A DNA stretch of 31,818 nucleotides from JBCDBW01 sp039182965 (GCA_039182965.1 JBCDBW010000042.1:1-31818), one strand, 5' to 3'. Positions 1-8,808 are shown, numbered from the stretch's first letter. Translations and numbers: made by a program. The notes: generated by a model not told the origin, from the sequence alone.

Positions 1-2
1 AA

Positions 3-389
3 CGCGCCGCCGCCGTCGCGAAAAAACGCGCCCCTGCCAGCAAAGCCCAAAGCTCAAGTTCTCCGACCGGTAAACCTCAAGCCAGAAAGGCGCAGCCCGC
101 ATCCCCACAACACCAACTCTTCCACCTATCCGAAGCCTCACGCCACTTGCGTGCCGCGGGTGCGGGTGAACACGCCGATAGAATCGATAAACACGCCCAA
201 ACCGTCCAACAAAAGGTCACCAGCGAGGCACGCCAACGTCAGGAACGGGAACAACGCTCTGTCCGCGAGCGCTTCGATGCCGAACTTCGAAAAGCCCGCG
301 ATGCCGGCGCCCGCGACCTCCGCGACCTCGTCGACGAACTCAAAAAAGCGGTCGAAGACCTCAAGAAATCCGGTAAGCAGTCCTCCTGA
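3..389 (+). CDS. C-terminal part of an Ala/Lys-rich coiled-coil protein (5' truncated by window edge)
   Basis: The frame is open from the left edge to a TGA at 387-389, so only the C-terminal ~128 residues are visible. The first ~35 residues are low-complexity, rich in Ala, Lys, Ser and Pro, like a basic linker. The remainder is very rich in Arg, Glu, Lys, Asp and Ala with heptad-like spacing, for example DLRDLVDELKKAVEDLKK near the end, and should form a long charged helix or coiled coil. A TTG at 147 exists but the open frame upstream has the same codon bias, so I read it as internal. I do not recognise a family. A basic Ala/Lys tail could suit a nucleic-acid-binding or scaffold protein, but that is speculation. 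A strong terminator follows 27 bases after the stop. Confidence 0.6.
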   Translation, partial: RAAAVAKKRAPASKAQSSSSPTGKPQARKAQPASPQHQLFHLSEASRHLRAAGAGEHADRIDKHAQTVQQKVTSEARQRQEREQRSVRERFDAELRKARDAGARDLRDLVDELKKAVEDLKKSGKQSS

Positions 390-415
390 TACTCAAAGGC
401 AAAGACAGTCTTCCA

Positions 416-446
416 AAAAAAGGCGGTGCCGTGGCACCGCCTTTTT
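416..446. terminator. Rho-independent terminator, bidirectional in form
   Basis: Perfect stem AGGCGGTGCC (421-430) with GGCACCGCCT (433-442), extended by an A-run on the left (415-420) and a T-run on the right (442-446). The A/T flanks make it a plausible terminator for either strand. It closes the transcription unit ending at 389. Confidence 0.9.
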
Positions 447-510
447 GTATCCCTTCAAATGAATCGACAGACGTATCCGCATCACTAACAAACCATTTAT
501 ACACAATCGA

Positions 511-538
511 TTGCCTGTCACTTGGAAAAGGCTATTTT
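511..538 (+). promoter_or_regulatory. Candidate sigma-70-type promoter
   Basis: TTGCCT (511-516) and TATTTT (533-538) are separated by 16 bases in an AT-rich stretch. Transcription would start near 545, giving a leader of about 250 bases before the patatin gene at 795. It was recognised by eye only; TTGACT at 628-633 is an alternative -35 box with no good -10 partner. Confidence 0.35.
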
Positions 539-561
539 ACACGTTATCTTTGAATACATTC

Positions 562-655
562 GGGATTCAGTTGTCTAAGAAACTGAATAAATAATCCCTA
601 ACAACCCCACACACAAACTCGAAGTATTGACTTTTAACGGCCGATGACTGGCCGT
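562..655 (+). promoter_or_regulatory. Two inverted repeats in the 390-794 gene-free region
   Basis: The 400-base gap between the terminator and the patatin gene holds no convincing ORF. It does hold an inverted repeat ATTCAGTT (565-572) / AACTGAAT (581-588) flanked by GGGAT (562-566) / ATCCC (594-598). A second dyad is ACGGCC-N7-GGCCGT (637-655), directly downstream of TTGACT. The first could be a leader hairpin and the second an operator. Their function is unknown. Confidence 0.4.
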
Positions 656-749
656 CCTCCAGCAAACACTAAAAACCCAACCCACCATCTCTCGTTAAAA
701 TCGCCGGTCGTCCACGACGATAAAATAAACGCACTAAGTTGCCATTGAG

Positions 750-792
750 GAGGCGCCTGTCATCGCCGGATGAAAAATCCGACAGGAGCCTC
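750..792 (+). promoter_or_regulatory. Hairpin that sequesters the ribosome binding site of the patatin gene
   Basis: Bases 750-761 pair with 781-792 (GAGGCGCCTGTC with GACAGGAGCCTC, one G-A mismatch). A nested 4-bp stem GGAT/ATCC (768-771 with 777-780) closes on a GAAAA loop. The SD AGGAG (784-788), 6 bases before the ATG at 795, lies in the 3' arm and would be blocked when the hairpin forms. This is consistent with translational control, for example by a protein, an antisense RNA or temperature. Confidence 0.6.
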
Positions 793-794
793 TT

Positions 795-1826
795 ATGAAG
801 GAAACCAGAAACATTTCCCAAGAAACTCGAGGTTGGTGGTATCGCCTCGTCTCTTGGCCCGGCACCCCCATCCAATCCCCCGCTCGCCTCCCCTTGCTGT
901 CCGATAGCGACAGCAATACTCCGCCCCACTCCCTCCCCACACCCCGCCTCGGTCTCGCCCTCTCCTCCGGCGGCGCAAAAGCCCTCGCCGATATCGGCGT
1001 CATCCAGATCCTCGAAGAGAACAATATTCCCATCCACGCTGTATCCGGCTCCAGTATGGGCGCCTACATCGGCGCCCTTTGGGCCGCAGGCCACAACGGC
1101 GAACAACTCGAAGCCCTCGCGGCCGAACTCAGTTCGAAAAAAGACCTCCTCCGCCTCGCCCAACCCGCTTTCCCCCCAAAAAAAGGCCTCCTCCATGGCG
1201 AGAAAATAAAGAGTCACCTCGCCCGCTCCCTCGGAGAGATCCACTTCGAAGAACTCGATAAGGAGCTGTTTATCGTCGCAACCAACCTCCACTCCCACCA
1301 TCGCGCGGTCTTCCAATCCGGCCGCGTCCTCGATGCCGTCCACGCCAGCATCGCGATCCCCGGCGTCTTCGTCCCTGTCGAAATCGACGGCGAGTCCTTC
1401 GTCGATGGCGGCGCTTCCGACCCTCTCCCCGTTTCGGTCCTGAGAAACAATCCTCAACTCGACGCCATCATCGCCGTCAGCACGCTCCCCGTCCCACACC
1501 GATCAAAACGTCATCGCCCCCACCACCCTCACAAAATTCCGAAACCAAAAAACCATTTCCGCCGCCTCACCCATCGCCTCAACAAAGAACTCAACTTCTT
1601 CGCCAAAGGAAACATGGTCGACATCCTCCGAAGCAGCGCCATGGCCTCCCAACTGCGCCTCGCCCATCACGCCGCAAAAGACGCCGACGTCGTCCTCACG
1701 CCGCACGATATAGACGGCGCATGGCACGACTACCTCAACCACCGCAAATACATCGAACTCGGCCGTAAAACCGCCCAAGAAAAGCTTTCAAAGATCAAAT
1801 CACTAATGGCCGCACACGCCGCATAA
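795..1826 (+). CDS. Patatin-like phospholipase (RssA-type lipid acyl hydrolase)
   Basis: Patatin-fold serine hydrolase of 343 residues that should release fatty acids from phospholipids or other acyl esters. All parts of the catalytic Ser-Asp dyad are visible: the Gly-rich oxyanion loop SSGGAKA (57-63), the nucleophile elbow GSSMG (85-89, Ser87) and the Asp motif DGG (Asp204-Gly206). The basic, His/Lys-rich stretch SKRHRPHHPHKIPKPK lies near residues 236-251. No signal peptide is evident, so it is probably cytosolic or peripheral to the membrane. The ATG at 795 is chosen because AGGAG lies 6 bases upstream. It is followed after 14 bases by an acyl-CoA ligase and then a full beta-oxidation set, so released fatty acids may feed that pathway (inference). 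Confidence 0.88.
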   Translation: MKETRNISQETRGWWYRLVSWPGTPIQSPARLPLLSDSDSNTPPHSLPTPRLGLALSSGGAKALADIGVIQILEENNIPIHAVSGSSMGAYIGALWAAGHNGEQLEALAAELSSKKDLLRLAQPAFPPKKGLLHGEKIKSHLARSLGEIHFEELDKELFIVATNLHSHHRAVFQSGRVLDAVHASIAIPGVFVPVEIDGESFVDGGASDPLPVSVLRNNPQLDAIIAVSTLPVPHRSKRHRPHHPHKIPKPKNHFRRLTHRLNKELNFFAKGNMVDILRSSAMASQLRLAHHAAKDADVVLTPHDIDGAWHDYLNHRKYIELGRKTAQEKLSKIKSLMAAHAA

Positions 1827-1840
1827 AACCACACAAAACA

Positions 1841-3379
1841 ATGAAATCACAGACGCTCAGCCGAAACTGGAACAACCTCGAGGCCGGGCACACGAGCACC
1901 CTCCAAGCCGCCCAATTCCGCCGCTTCCTCGCCCACAAAGTCCTTCCGTTTTCCAAACACTACCGCCGCGTCTTCGCGGAGGCCGGACTGTCACCGAAAC
2001 ACTTCAAGACCCTCGACGATCTCCGGCATATCCCCTTCTCATCAAAAGCAGATCTGCTCCCCGACAAGGATCACCCACAGAAAATTCGAGACTTCGTCCT
2101 CGCCCCCGAACCGGCCCAACTCGCCCGACGCCCCGAAAATATCGCCCGCGCTCTCCTCCAAGGAAAAAAACGTGTCGCCGCACAACTCAATGACGAATTC
2201 CGACCCGTCCTCATGACAAGCACCACCGGCCGCTCCACGTCACCCGTCCCCTTTGTCTACACGAAGCACGACCTGAATATACTCGAAACCACCGGCGCCC
2301 GCCTCATGGAAATCGGCGAAACCGAACCCGACTTTCGTCACTTCAATCTCTTCCCCTTCGCGCCTCACCTCGCCTTCTGGCAAGCACACTACGCCGGCCT
2401 TGGCGCCACCGTTTTTAATCTCAGCACCGGCGGTGGAAAAGCCCTCGGCACCGATGCCACCCTCAACCTCCTCGATCGCGTCCAACCACATGCCCTCATC
2501 GGTATGCCCACGTTCATCTATCACGTCCTCCACGAGGCCACCGAAAAAAATCTCTCCCTCACCAGACTCCGAAAATTGGTCCTCGGCGGCGAGAAAGTCC
2601 CCCAAGGCGCGCGTCGCAAATTGCGCGCCCTCGCCGCCGAGCTCGGAGCCGGTCACGTCGACGTCATGGCGACCTACGGCTTCACCGAAGCCCGAATGGC
2701 CTGGCCCGAATGTCCGTCCACCTCCCGCGAACCATCCGGATATCATCTCTTCCCCGATCTCGGCATCGTCGAGATCATCGACCCGGAGACTGGCTCCCCC
2801 CTCCCACACGGCTCCCCGGGCGAAATCGCCTACACCCCCATCGACGGACGAGGCACGGTCGTCCTTCGCTATCGCACCGGAGATTTCATCGACGGCGGAC
2901 TCACCCACTCACAGTGCCCGTCCTGCGGTCGCACCCTCCCCCGTCTCATCGGTAACATTTCCCGGGTCTCCGACTACCGGCACATTCACTCGGACAAAAT
3001 CAAAGGCACCCTCGTTAACTTCAACGAACTCGAACACATCCTCGATGACCTCGACCACGTCGGTGCATGGCAAATCGAACTTCGTAAGGTCGATGATGAT
3101 CCTCTCGAACGCGATGAATTGCTCGTGCATGTCCACAAAACAGGACGCATGTCAGAACGCGAGCTGATCGAAAGAATCGAAAGACGCTTCCTCAAAGCTA
3201 CCGAGATCCGTCCTAACGAAGTCACTTTCCATAGCCCAACCGAGATGCGCCGCCTCCACGGACTCGGCAAAGAGCTCAAAGAAAAACGCTTCGTCGATAA
3301 CCGACCCGACGCCTCCTCAACGGCGAAACCAATCCCCAAATCACCGATCACCACCTTAACCCCAACAATTGTCCGATGA
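1841..3379 (+). CDS. PaaK-type AMP-forming acyl/aryl-CoA ligase
   Basis: Adenylate-forming enzyme of 512 residues, related to phenylacetate-CoA ligase and coenzyme F390 synthetase. It would activate a carboxylic acid with ATP and CoA. Visible motifs are the phosphate-binding loop TSTTGRST (126-133), the adenine-binding core ATYGFTEA (277-284) and YRTGDF (344-349). A Cys pair CPSCGRTLPR starts at residue 359, followed by a small C-terminal domain. The C-terminal ~25 residues are Thr/Pro-rich. The gene sits between the patatin gene (14-base gap) and the thiolase (ATGA overlap at 3376-3379), so it is very probably co-translated with the beta-oxidation genes. The substrate cannot be read from sequence; a fatty or aryl acid is likely. 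It takes the place normally held by a FadD-type ligase. Confidence 0.82.
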   Translation: MKSQTLSRNWNNLEAGHTSTLQAAQFRRFLAHKVLPFSKHYRRVFAEAGLSPKHFKTLDDLRHIPFSSKADLLPDKDHPQKIRDFVLAPEPAQLARRPENIARALLQGKKRVAAQLNDEFRPVLMTSTTGRSTSPVPFVYTKHDLNILETTGARLMEIGETEPDFRHFNLFPFAPHLAFWQAHYAGLGATVFNLSTGGGKALGTDATLNLLDRVQPHALIGMPTFIYHVLHEATEKNLSLTRLRKLVLGGEKVPQGARRKLRALAAELGAGHVDVMATYGFTEARMAWPECPSTSREPSGYHLFPDLGIVEIIDPETGSPLPHGSPGEIAYTPIDGRGTVVLRYRTGDFIDGGLTHSQCPSCGRTLPRLIGNISRVSDYRHIHSDKIKGTLVNFNELEHILDDLDHVGAWQIELRKVDDDPLERDELLVHVHKTGRMSERELIERIERRFLKATEIRPNEVTFHSPTEMRRLHGLGKELKEKRFVDNRPDASSTAKPIPKSPITTLTPTIVR

Positions 3380-4656
3380 AAAACCTCGTGATCATCGACG
3401 GCGTTCGCACGCCCTTCACAAAAATCAATACCGCCCTCGGGAATTGTAGCGCCGTCGACCTTGGCCGGTCTGCGGTAAACGCGCTCATCGCCAAAACCGG
3501 AATCGATCCCGTCATCGTCGATGAAACGATTTTCGGCTGCGTCTGCCAACCCGCCGATGCCGCCAACATCGCCCGCATCATCGCTCTCCGCGCCGGCATC
3601 CCCGATTCCCAGCCCGCCCTCACCGTCCATCGTAATTGCGCCTCAGGCCTCGAAGCGCTCGCCACCGCGCACGCCCGTATGAATACAGGCAACGGTGAAG
3701 TCTTTGTCGTCGGCGGGACGGAATCCATGTCCCAAGCACCCCTCCTCTTCAAACAAAACACCGCCGCTAAATTCACAACGCTCAACCGCGCCCGCACTAC
3801 CGGAAAGAAAATCGCTGCCGCCGCCGCGTTTCGACCAGCCGACTTTCTCCCCCTCGTCGCCCTCAAACTCGGCCTCACCGACCCCGTCGCGAATCTCAAT
3901 ATGGGCGAAACCGCCGAACTCCTCGCTCGCGAATGGAAGATCACACGCGACGCCCAGGATGCTTTCGCACTCCGCTCACATGAAAAAGCACACGCCGCTC
4001 ACGACCTCATCGCCGATGAAATCACTCCCGTCTACTTCCCCGACCGGGTCCCGCCGGTCCTCGCCGACAACGGCCCTCGCGAGAAACAATCCCTCGAGGC
4101 TCTCGCTCGCCTCAAACCGGTCTTCCAAAAGAAATATGGCACTATCACCGCAGGCAACGCCTCCCAAATCACCGATGGCGCCGTCGCCCTCCTCGTCACT
4201 TCCGAAGAACGCGCCCACGCCCTCGGCCTCGAACCCCTCGGACGCCTCCTCGCCTGCCGTAGCGCCGGATGCGATCCCGCCCGCATGGGGCTCGGCCCCG
4301 CCCACGCGATCGCAAAATCCCTGGAACTCGACGGTCTCCATCCCGATAGCGCCGACATCATCGAAATCAATGAAGCATTCGCCGCCCAAACTCTCGCCGT
4401 CCTCAAAGCACTCAGATCGAAGGCCTTCGCCCGCCAATCCCTCCATCATCACCAACCCATCTGCGAAATCCCCGCCGAAAACATCAATCGCCAAGGCGGT
4501 GCCATCGCTCTCGGACATCCCGTTGGCGCCACCGGTGCCAGGCTCGTTCTCACCGCCCTCCGCCAACTTCATCAAAATCCCTTCGCCCGCCGCGCCCTGG
4601 TCTCCCTTTGCATCGGAGGGGGCCAAGGCGCCGCCGCATGGATCGAAAAAACCTGA
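3376..4656 (+). CDS. fadI: Acetyl-CoA acyltransferase (thiolase), FadI-like
   Basis: Thiolase of 426 residues that cleaves 3-ketoacyl-CoA with CoA to acetyl-CoA and a shortened acyl-CoA. The three signature regions are present: nucleophile Cys88 in HRNCASG, the GHP motif with His381 (GGAIALGHPVGATGAR) and the C-terminal Cys412 in SLCIGGGQGAA. The length and the segment EAFAAQTLAVLKALRSKAFAR, with its extra loop before the GHP motif, fit the FadI/trifunctional-beta branch better than short biosynthetic thiolases. The start codon overlaps the stop of the ligase (ATGA), and the FadJ-like partner follows 16 bases after the stop. FadI and FadJ form a complex in known systems, which supports the pairing. 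Confidence 0.87.
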   Translation: MKNLVIIDGVRTPFTKINTALGNCSAVDLGRSAVNALIAKTGIDPVIVDETIFGCVCQPADAANIARIIALRAGIPDSQPALTVHRNCASGLEALATAHARMNTGNGEVFVVGGTESMSQAPLLFKQNTAAKFTTLNRARTTGKKIAAAAAFRPADFLPLVALKLGLTDPVANLNMGETAELLAREWKITRDAQDAFALRSHEKAHAAHDLIADEITPVYFPDRVPPVLADNGPREKQSLEALARLKPVFQKKYGTITAGNASQITDGAVALLVTSEERAHALGLEPLGRLLACRSAGCDPARMGLGPAHAIAKSLELDGLHPDSADIIEINEAFAAQTLAVLKALRSKAFARQSLHHHQPICEIPAENINRQGGAIALGHPVGATGARLVLTALRQLHQNPFARRALVSLCIGGGQGAAAWIEKT

Positions 4657-4672
4657 CACCAATTTTGCCATC

Positions 4673-6874
4673 ATGAAGACGCTCATTAAAACCAACCGCA
4701 CACCCGCTCGGAGGATCATCCCAACAAGAAAACTCCGCCCCCCGGCCATCCTTCTCGACCGCTCACCCCACATCCGGCGCACCGTCACCGCGGATGGAAT
4801 CTGCATCCTCACTTTCGACTCTCCCGATTCCACCGCCAATGTCTTGACCGGGGAAACTCTCTTCGAACTCGGCTGCCACCTCGATTGGATCGAGAAACAA
4901 AATCACCATGCCGTCCGCGCGCTCATCATCGAAAGCGCCAAAGACAAAATCTTTATCGCCGGCGCCGATATCCACTGTCTCCAAGACGCCTCGCCCGGAC
5001 AACTCGATGAATTCCTCTCACTTGGCCAACGCGTGTTCAATCGACTCGCCCACCTCTCAATCCCCAGCGTCGCCGCCATCCACGGCGCCTGCATGGGCGG
5101 AGGGCTCGAACTCGCCCTCGCCTGCGATTATCGCATCGCTTCCGCCAATAAAGCCACCAAGCTCGCCTTCCCCGAGGTCCTCCTCGGAATCATCCCCGCC
5201 TGGGGAGGAACCACTCGCCTCCCCAGACTCATCGGACTCAAAAAAGCCCTCCCCCTCCTCCTCACAGGAAAAAAGCTGTCCGCACCGCACGCAAGAAAGC
5301 TCGGTATCGTCGATGCCGTCGCCCATCACGAAAACTTCCACGACGCCGCCCGCGACTTCATAAAGCACGGCAAACCCTCAAACAAAAAACACTTTCCCCT
5401 CCTGCATAGCAGAATTGGCGTCCGGGTAATCGCCCGCGCGACGCGTGCGCGCCTCCTCAACCGCACGCGCGGCCATTACCCGGCGCCACTATCCCTTCTC
5501 GAAGTCGCCACCCGCGGCATCCACCATACCATCGATCGCTCCCTCGAATGGGAACGGGAAGCAGTGCGTAACCTCGCCCACGACCCCGTTTCCCGACACC
5601 TCATCCGCACCTTTCTCCTCCAGCAGAAAGCCAAGAAACTCACCTGCCCCAAAACCACCCTCAACAAACCCGCCACTTCCATCCCCCCCGTCAAACGCAC
5701 CGCCGTCGTCGGCGCCGGAGTCATGGGCGCCGGCATCGCCCACTGGCTCGCCACAAAGAATCTCCCCGTCACTCTCGAAGACGTTAGCCCCGAGAAAATC
5801 GCCGCGGGTTTCAACACGATCGACAAACGATCCCAAGAAGCCGTCGCCCGACGGGTCTTCACGCCCGCAGAAGCAAGTCGCCACCGCGATCATATCTTCC
5901 CCGCGCACACTCCACACCCCCTCACCCACGTCGATCTCGTCATCGAAGCCGCCACCGAAAATCTCCCCCTCAAAAAAACAATCTTCCAGAATCTGGAAAA
6001 ACGCACGCGCGCAAACACCATCCTCGCCACCAATACGTCCGCCCTCCCCGTGGGCCACCTCGCTTCCGCCCTCTTCCACCCGGAGCGCGTCATCGGTATC
6101 CACTTCTTCAATCCGGTCCACCGAATGCAACTCGTCGAGGTCGTCGTCCCCAAAACCACCCACCCCGCTGTCACCCAAGCAACACTCTCCTTCGTCCAAT
6201 CCATCGGAAAATTACCCGTGCTCGTCAGCGATACCCCCGGCTTCCTCGTCAACCGCCTCCTCATGCCATACCTCCTCGAAGCCGCCCACGCCCATCACGA
6301 AGGCTTCCCCGCACAACTCATCGACAACACCATGCGCGATTTCGGAATGCCCATGGGCCCCCTTCGCCTCCTCGACGAAATCGGCCTCGACGTCGCCCTC
6401 GACGTCGCCAAAACCCTCGCCCATGCCTTCCCCAATCGCCTCTCGCTCCCGCCCGGTATCAAAGAACAGGTCGACCTCGGCCGCCTCGGCCGAAAATCCG
6501 GAAGCGGCTTTTACTCCTATCACCGAAAATCCACTCCGGAGGCCTACCTCCCCACTCATTCTCCCGATCGAAATCAAGACGACCCCATTCCCCTCGCCCA
6601 ACGCCTGGTCTTCCCCCTAATCAACGAAGCCGCCCGCGCCCTCGACGAAGAGGTCGTCGCTTCACCCGATGACCTCGATTTCGCCATGATCATGGGCACC
6701 GGCTTCGCCCCCTTCCGCGGCGGCCCCCTCCGATATGCCGATCTCCTCGGTCCCGCAGCAATCGTATCCGCACTCGAAAAACTCCAAGCCATCCACGGCG
6801 ATCGGTTCACCCCCGCACCTCGCCTCATCGAGATGCTCCCCAACAACCTAACCTTTCACATACACCAATCCTGA
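4673..6874 (+). CDS. fadJ: FadJ-like enoyl-CoA hydratase / 3-hydroxyacyl-CoA dehydrogenase
   Basis: Multifunctional beta-oxidation alpha subunit of 733 residues. The N-terminal crotonase domain (about 40-230) has HGACMGGGLELALACDYR, with Glu146, and FPEVLLGIIPAWGGT, with Glu168, the two acid/base residues of the family. The NAD-binding domain starts at VVGAGVMGAG (345-354). The dehydrogenase signature GIHFFNPVHRMQLVEVV (His477) and a C-terminal 3HCDH domain follow, ending in the typical GTGFAPFRGGPLRYAD segment. The frame is open far upstream inside the thiolase gene, but that is a shadow. The ATG at 4673 lies 16 bases after the thiolase stop and gives the family length plus an extra basic N-terminal tail of about 35 residues. 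No clear SD is seen, so coupling to the upstream gene is likely. Confidence 0.88.
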   Translation: MKTLIKTNRTPARRIIPTRKLRPPAILLDRSPHIRRTVTADGICILTFDSPDSTANVLTGETLFELGCHLDWIEKQNHHAVRALIIESAKDKIFIAGADIHCLQDASPGQLDEFLSLGQRVFNRLAHLSIPSVAAIHGACMGGGLELALACDYRIASANKATKLAFPEVLLGIIPAWGGTTRLPRLIGLKKALPLLLTGKKLSAPHARKLGIVDAVAHHENFHDAARDFIKHGKPSNKKHFPLLHSRIGVRVIARATRARLLNRTRGHYPAPLSLLEVATRGIHHTIDRSLEWEREAVRNLAHDPVSRHLIRTFLLQQKAKKLTCPKTTLNKPATSIPPVKRTAVVGAGVMGAGIAHWLATKNLPVTLEDVSPEKIAAGFNTIDKRSQEAVARRVFTPAEASRHRDHIFPAHTPHPLTHVDLVIEAATENLPLKKTIFQNLEKRTRANTILATNTSALPVGHLASALFHPERVIGIHFFNPVHRMQLVEVVVPKTTHPAVTQATLSFVQSIGKLPVLVSDTPGFLVNRLLMPYLLEAAHAHHEGFPAQLIDNTMRDFGMPMGPLRLLDEIGLDVALDVAKTLAHAFPNRLSLPPGIKEQVDLGRLGRKSGSGFYSYHRKSTPEAYLPTHSPDRNQDDPIPLAQRLVFPLINEAARALDEEVVASPDDLDFAMIMGTGFAPFRGGPLRYADLLGPAAIVSALEKLQAIHGDRFTPAPRLIEMLPNNLTFHIHQS

Positions 6875-6875
6875 A

Positions 6876-8732
6876 ATGAAAACGATCCCTCCAAACCAAA
6901 ATCCTAAATCCATCATCGATACCTCCAAGATGTCCGACGGCGAGCGCGCCGCGCTCGAACTCGCCGAAAGCTCCCGCGAACTCACGTCCAATCGCAATAC
7001 CTTCGCCGGCACGCTCTTCTTCGGCCGCCCCGACTTTAACCTCATCCACCCCTTCCCCGCCCAATCCCTCGAAGACCGGGACCAGGGCGACGCCTTCCTC
7101 CAACGCCTCGAAGCTTTCCTCGACGTCCAGGTCAATCCCGATGAGATCGATCGCACCGGCGAAATCCCCGAACACGTCATCACCGGCCTCGCCAAATTAG
7201 GCGCCTTCGGAATCAAAATCCCCACCCAATATGGCGGCCTCGGCCTTAGCCAAACCAATTACTCCCGAGCCGCCATGCTCCTCGGCTCCACTTGCGGAAA
7301 CCTTGCCGCCCTCCTCTCCGCCCACCAATCCATCGGCGTCCCCCAACCCCTCCTCCTCTTCGGCACCCCCGATCAAAAAAAGATGTTCCTCCCCAGATGC
7401 GCCTCCGGAGAGATCTCCGCCTTCGCCCTCACCGAACCCGAGGTCGGCTCCGACCCCGCCCGCATCAAAACGACCGCCGTCCCCTCAAAAGACGGTCGCT
7501 CATGGATCATCAATGGAGAGAAACTCTGGTGCACCAACGGTCTCAAAGCCGGCCTCATCGTCGTGATGGCGAAAACACCCTCGCCGGAAGGCGACCAACG
7601 CACCCGCACCACCGCCTTCATCGTCGATACCCGCACCCCGGGCGTCACGATCGCCGATCGCTGCCACTTCATGGGCCTCCGCGCCCTCTACAACGGCATC
7701 ATCAAATTCAAAAAGGTCCGCGTCCCCACGGAAAATATCATTCTCGCCGAAGGAAAAGGACTCAAGGTCGCCCTCACCACCCTGAACACCGGGCGCCTCA
7801 CCCTGCCCGCCGCGTGCACCGGACTCGCCAATCGCTGTCTCGATATCTCGCTCAACTGGGCCAAAGAACGCGAGCAATGGGGGGTGCCCATCGGCAAACA
7901 CGCCGCCATCGCCGACAAAATTTCCCGGATGCGCGCCGATACCTTCGCCCTGGAATCCATGGTGTTCTACACGTCCTCACTCGTTGATCGGGATAAATAT
8001 GCTGACATTCGGATCGAGGCTGCCATCGCCAAAATGTTGGGTAGCGAGGCGGCTTGGCGCATCGCCGACGACACGATGCAAATACGCGGGGGTCGCGGAT
8101 ACGAAACCGCAGAATCCCTCCAGGCCCGCGGCGAAAAACCCGTCCCCATCGAACGCTTCCTTCGCGACGCACGCATCAACACAATCTTCGAAGGCTCAAG
8201 TGAAATCATGCGCCTCTTCATCGCCCGCGAAGCCCTCGATCCCCACCTCAAAATCGGCGCGCCCGTGCTGAATTCGACGCTCCCCCTCAAAACACGCGCC
8301 GCCGCCGCCATCAAAGCCGCGTGGTTCTACGCCCGGTGGTATCCCAAACAGTGGCTTCCTCTCCCACTACGATACAATCGCCCCCTCCACCACGCCTTCC
8401 GCAAAGAGCTCCGTCACGTGAACCGCCTCAGCCGAAAACTCGCGCGCTCACTCTTCCACGCCACGCTCCACTACGGCCCCAAACTCGACAAACAACAACT
8501 GCTCCTCGCCCGCTTCGTCGAAATCGGCGCCGAACTCTTTGCGCTCACCGCATCAGTCGCCCGCGCCCAATACCTCCTCGAAGCACCCGGCAAACACAAA
8601 GAATCCGAACTGCTCGAACTCATCGCCTTCATCAGCAAACGCGCTCGCCGACGCATTGACGCCCGCTTCGACGCCGTTCACCAAAACGACGATCGCCAAT
8701 CCTACGCCTTTGCCCAATCCCTCCTGAAATAA
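6876..8732 (+). CDS. Acyl-CoA dehydrogenase, long (VLCAD-like) form
   Basis: FAD-dependent acyl-CoA dehydrogenase of 618 residues for the first oxidation step of beta-oxidation. The family signatures FALTEPEVGSDPARI, MQIRGGRGYE and DARINTIFEGSSEIMR are present. Glu439 of the last motif is the likely catalytic base, as in VLCAD and medium-chain enzymes. A C-terminal extension of about 160 residues beyond the usual ~400-residue core is helical and basic, as in VLCAD/ACAD9-type enzymes that use it for membrane binding or dimerisation. The start ATG at 6876 is one base after the FadJ stop, so the gene is the last of a tight five-gene unit. No electron-transfer flavoprotein genes are visible in the window. 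Confidence 0.88.
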   Translation: MKTIPPNQNPKSIIDTSKMSDGERAALELAESSRELTSNRNTFAGTLFFGRPDFNLIHPFPAQSLEDRDQGDAFLQRLEAFLDVQVNPDEIDRTGEIPEHVITGLAKLGAFGIKIPTQYGGLGLSQTNYSRAAMLLGSTCGNLAALLSAHQSIGVPQPLLLFGTPDQKKMFLPRCASGEISAFALTEPEVGSDPARIKTTAVPSKDGRSWIINGEKLWCTNGLKAGLIVVMAKTPSPEGDQRTRTTAFIVDTRTPGVTIADRCHFMGLRALYNGIIKFKKVRVPTENIILAEGKGLKVALTTLNTGRLTLPAACTGLANRCLDISLNWAKEREQWGVPIGKHAAIADKISRMRADTFALESMVFYTSSLVDRDKYADIRIEAAIAKMLGSEAAWRIADDTMQIRGGRGYETAESLQARGEKPVPIERFLRDARINTIFEGSSEIMRLFIAREALDPHLKIGAPVLNSTLPLKTRAAAAIKAAWFYARWYPKQWLPLPLRYNRPLHHAFRKELRHVNRLSRKLARSLFHATLHYGPKLDKQQLLLARFVEIGAELFALTASVARAQYLLEAPGKHKESELLELIAFISKRARRRIDARFDAVHQNDDRQSYAFAQSLLK

Positions 8733-8769
8733 ACATCCCTCACACCTGGTTGCCCCTCGACGCATCAAT

Positions 8770-8808
8770 CGGTAGGGAGGACTGACCCCTGTCGTCTCCT
8801 TCCTACCG
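8770..8808. terminator. Stable hairpin downstream of the beta-oxidation genes
   Basis: CGGTAGGGAGGA (8770-8781) pairs with TCCTTCCTACCG (8797-8808) over 12 bp including one G-T wobble, with a 15-base loop. It lies 38 bases after the acyl-CoA dehydrogenase stop and is not followed by a T-run. It may be a 3'-end-stabilising structure or a weak or factor-dependent terminator rather than a classical intrinsic one. Confidence 0.45.

Noticed and set aside
2240..2908. Minus-strand open frame across the ligase gene
   Set aside because: Antisense shadow caused by the C-rich codon bias; acidic/Gly-rich low-complexity reading and no SD.
3695..4672. Long open frame continuing upstream of the FadJ-like gene inside the thiolase gene
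   Set aside because: It is a shadow of the thiolase: the reading is Ser/Pro-rich with no family similarity, and a proper start exists at 4673.
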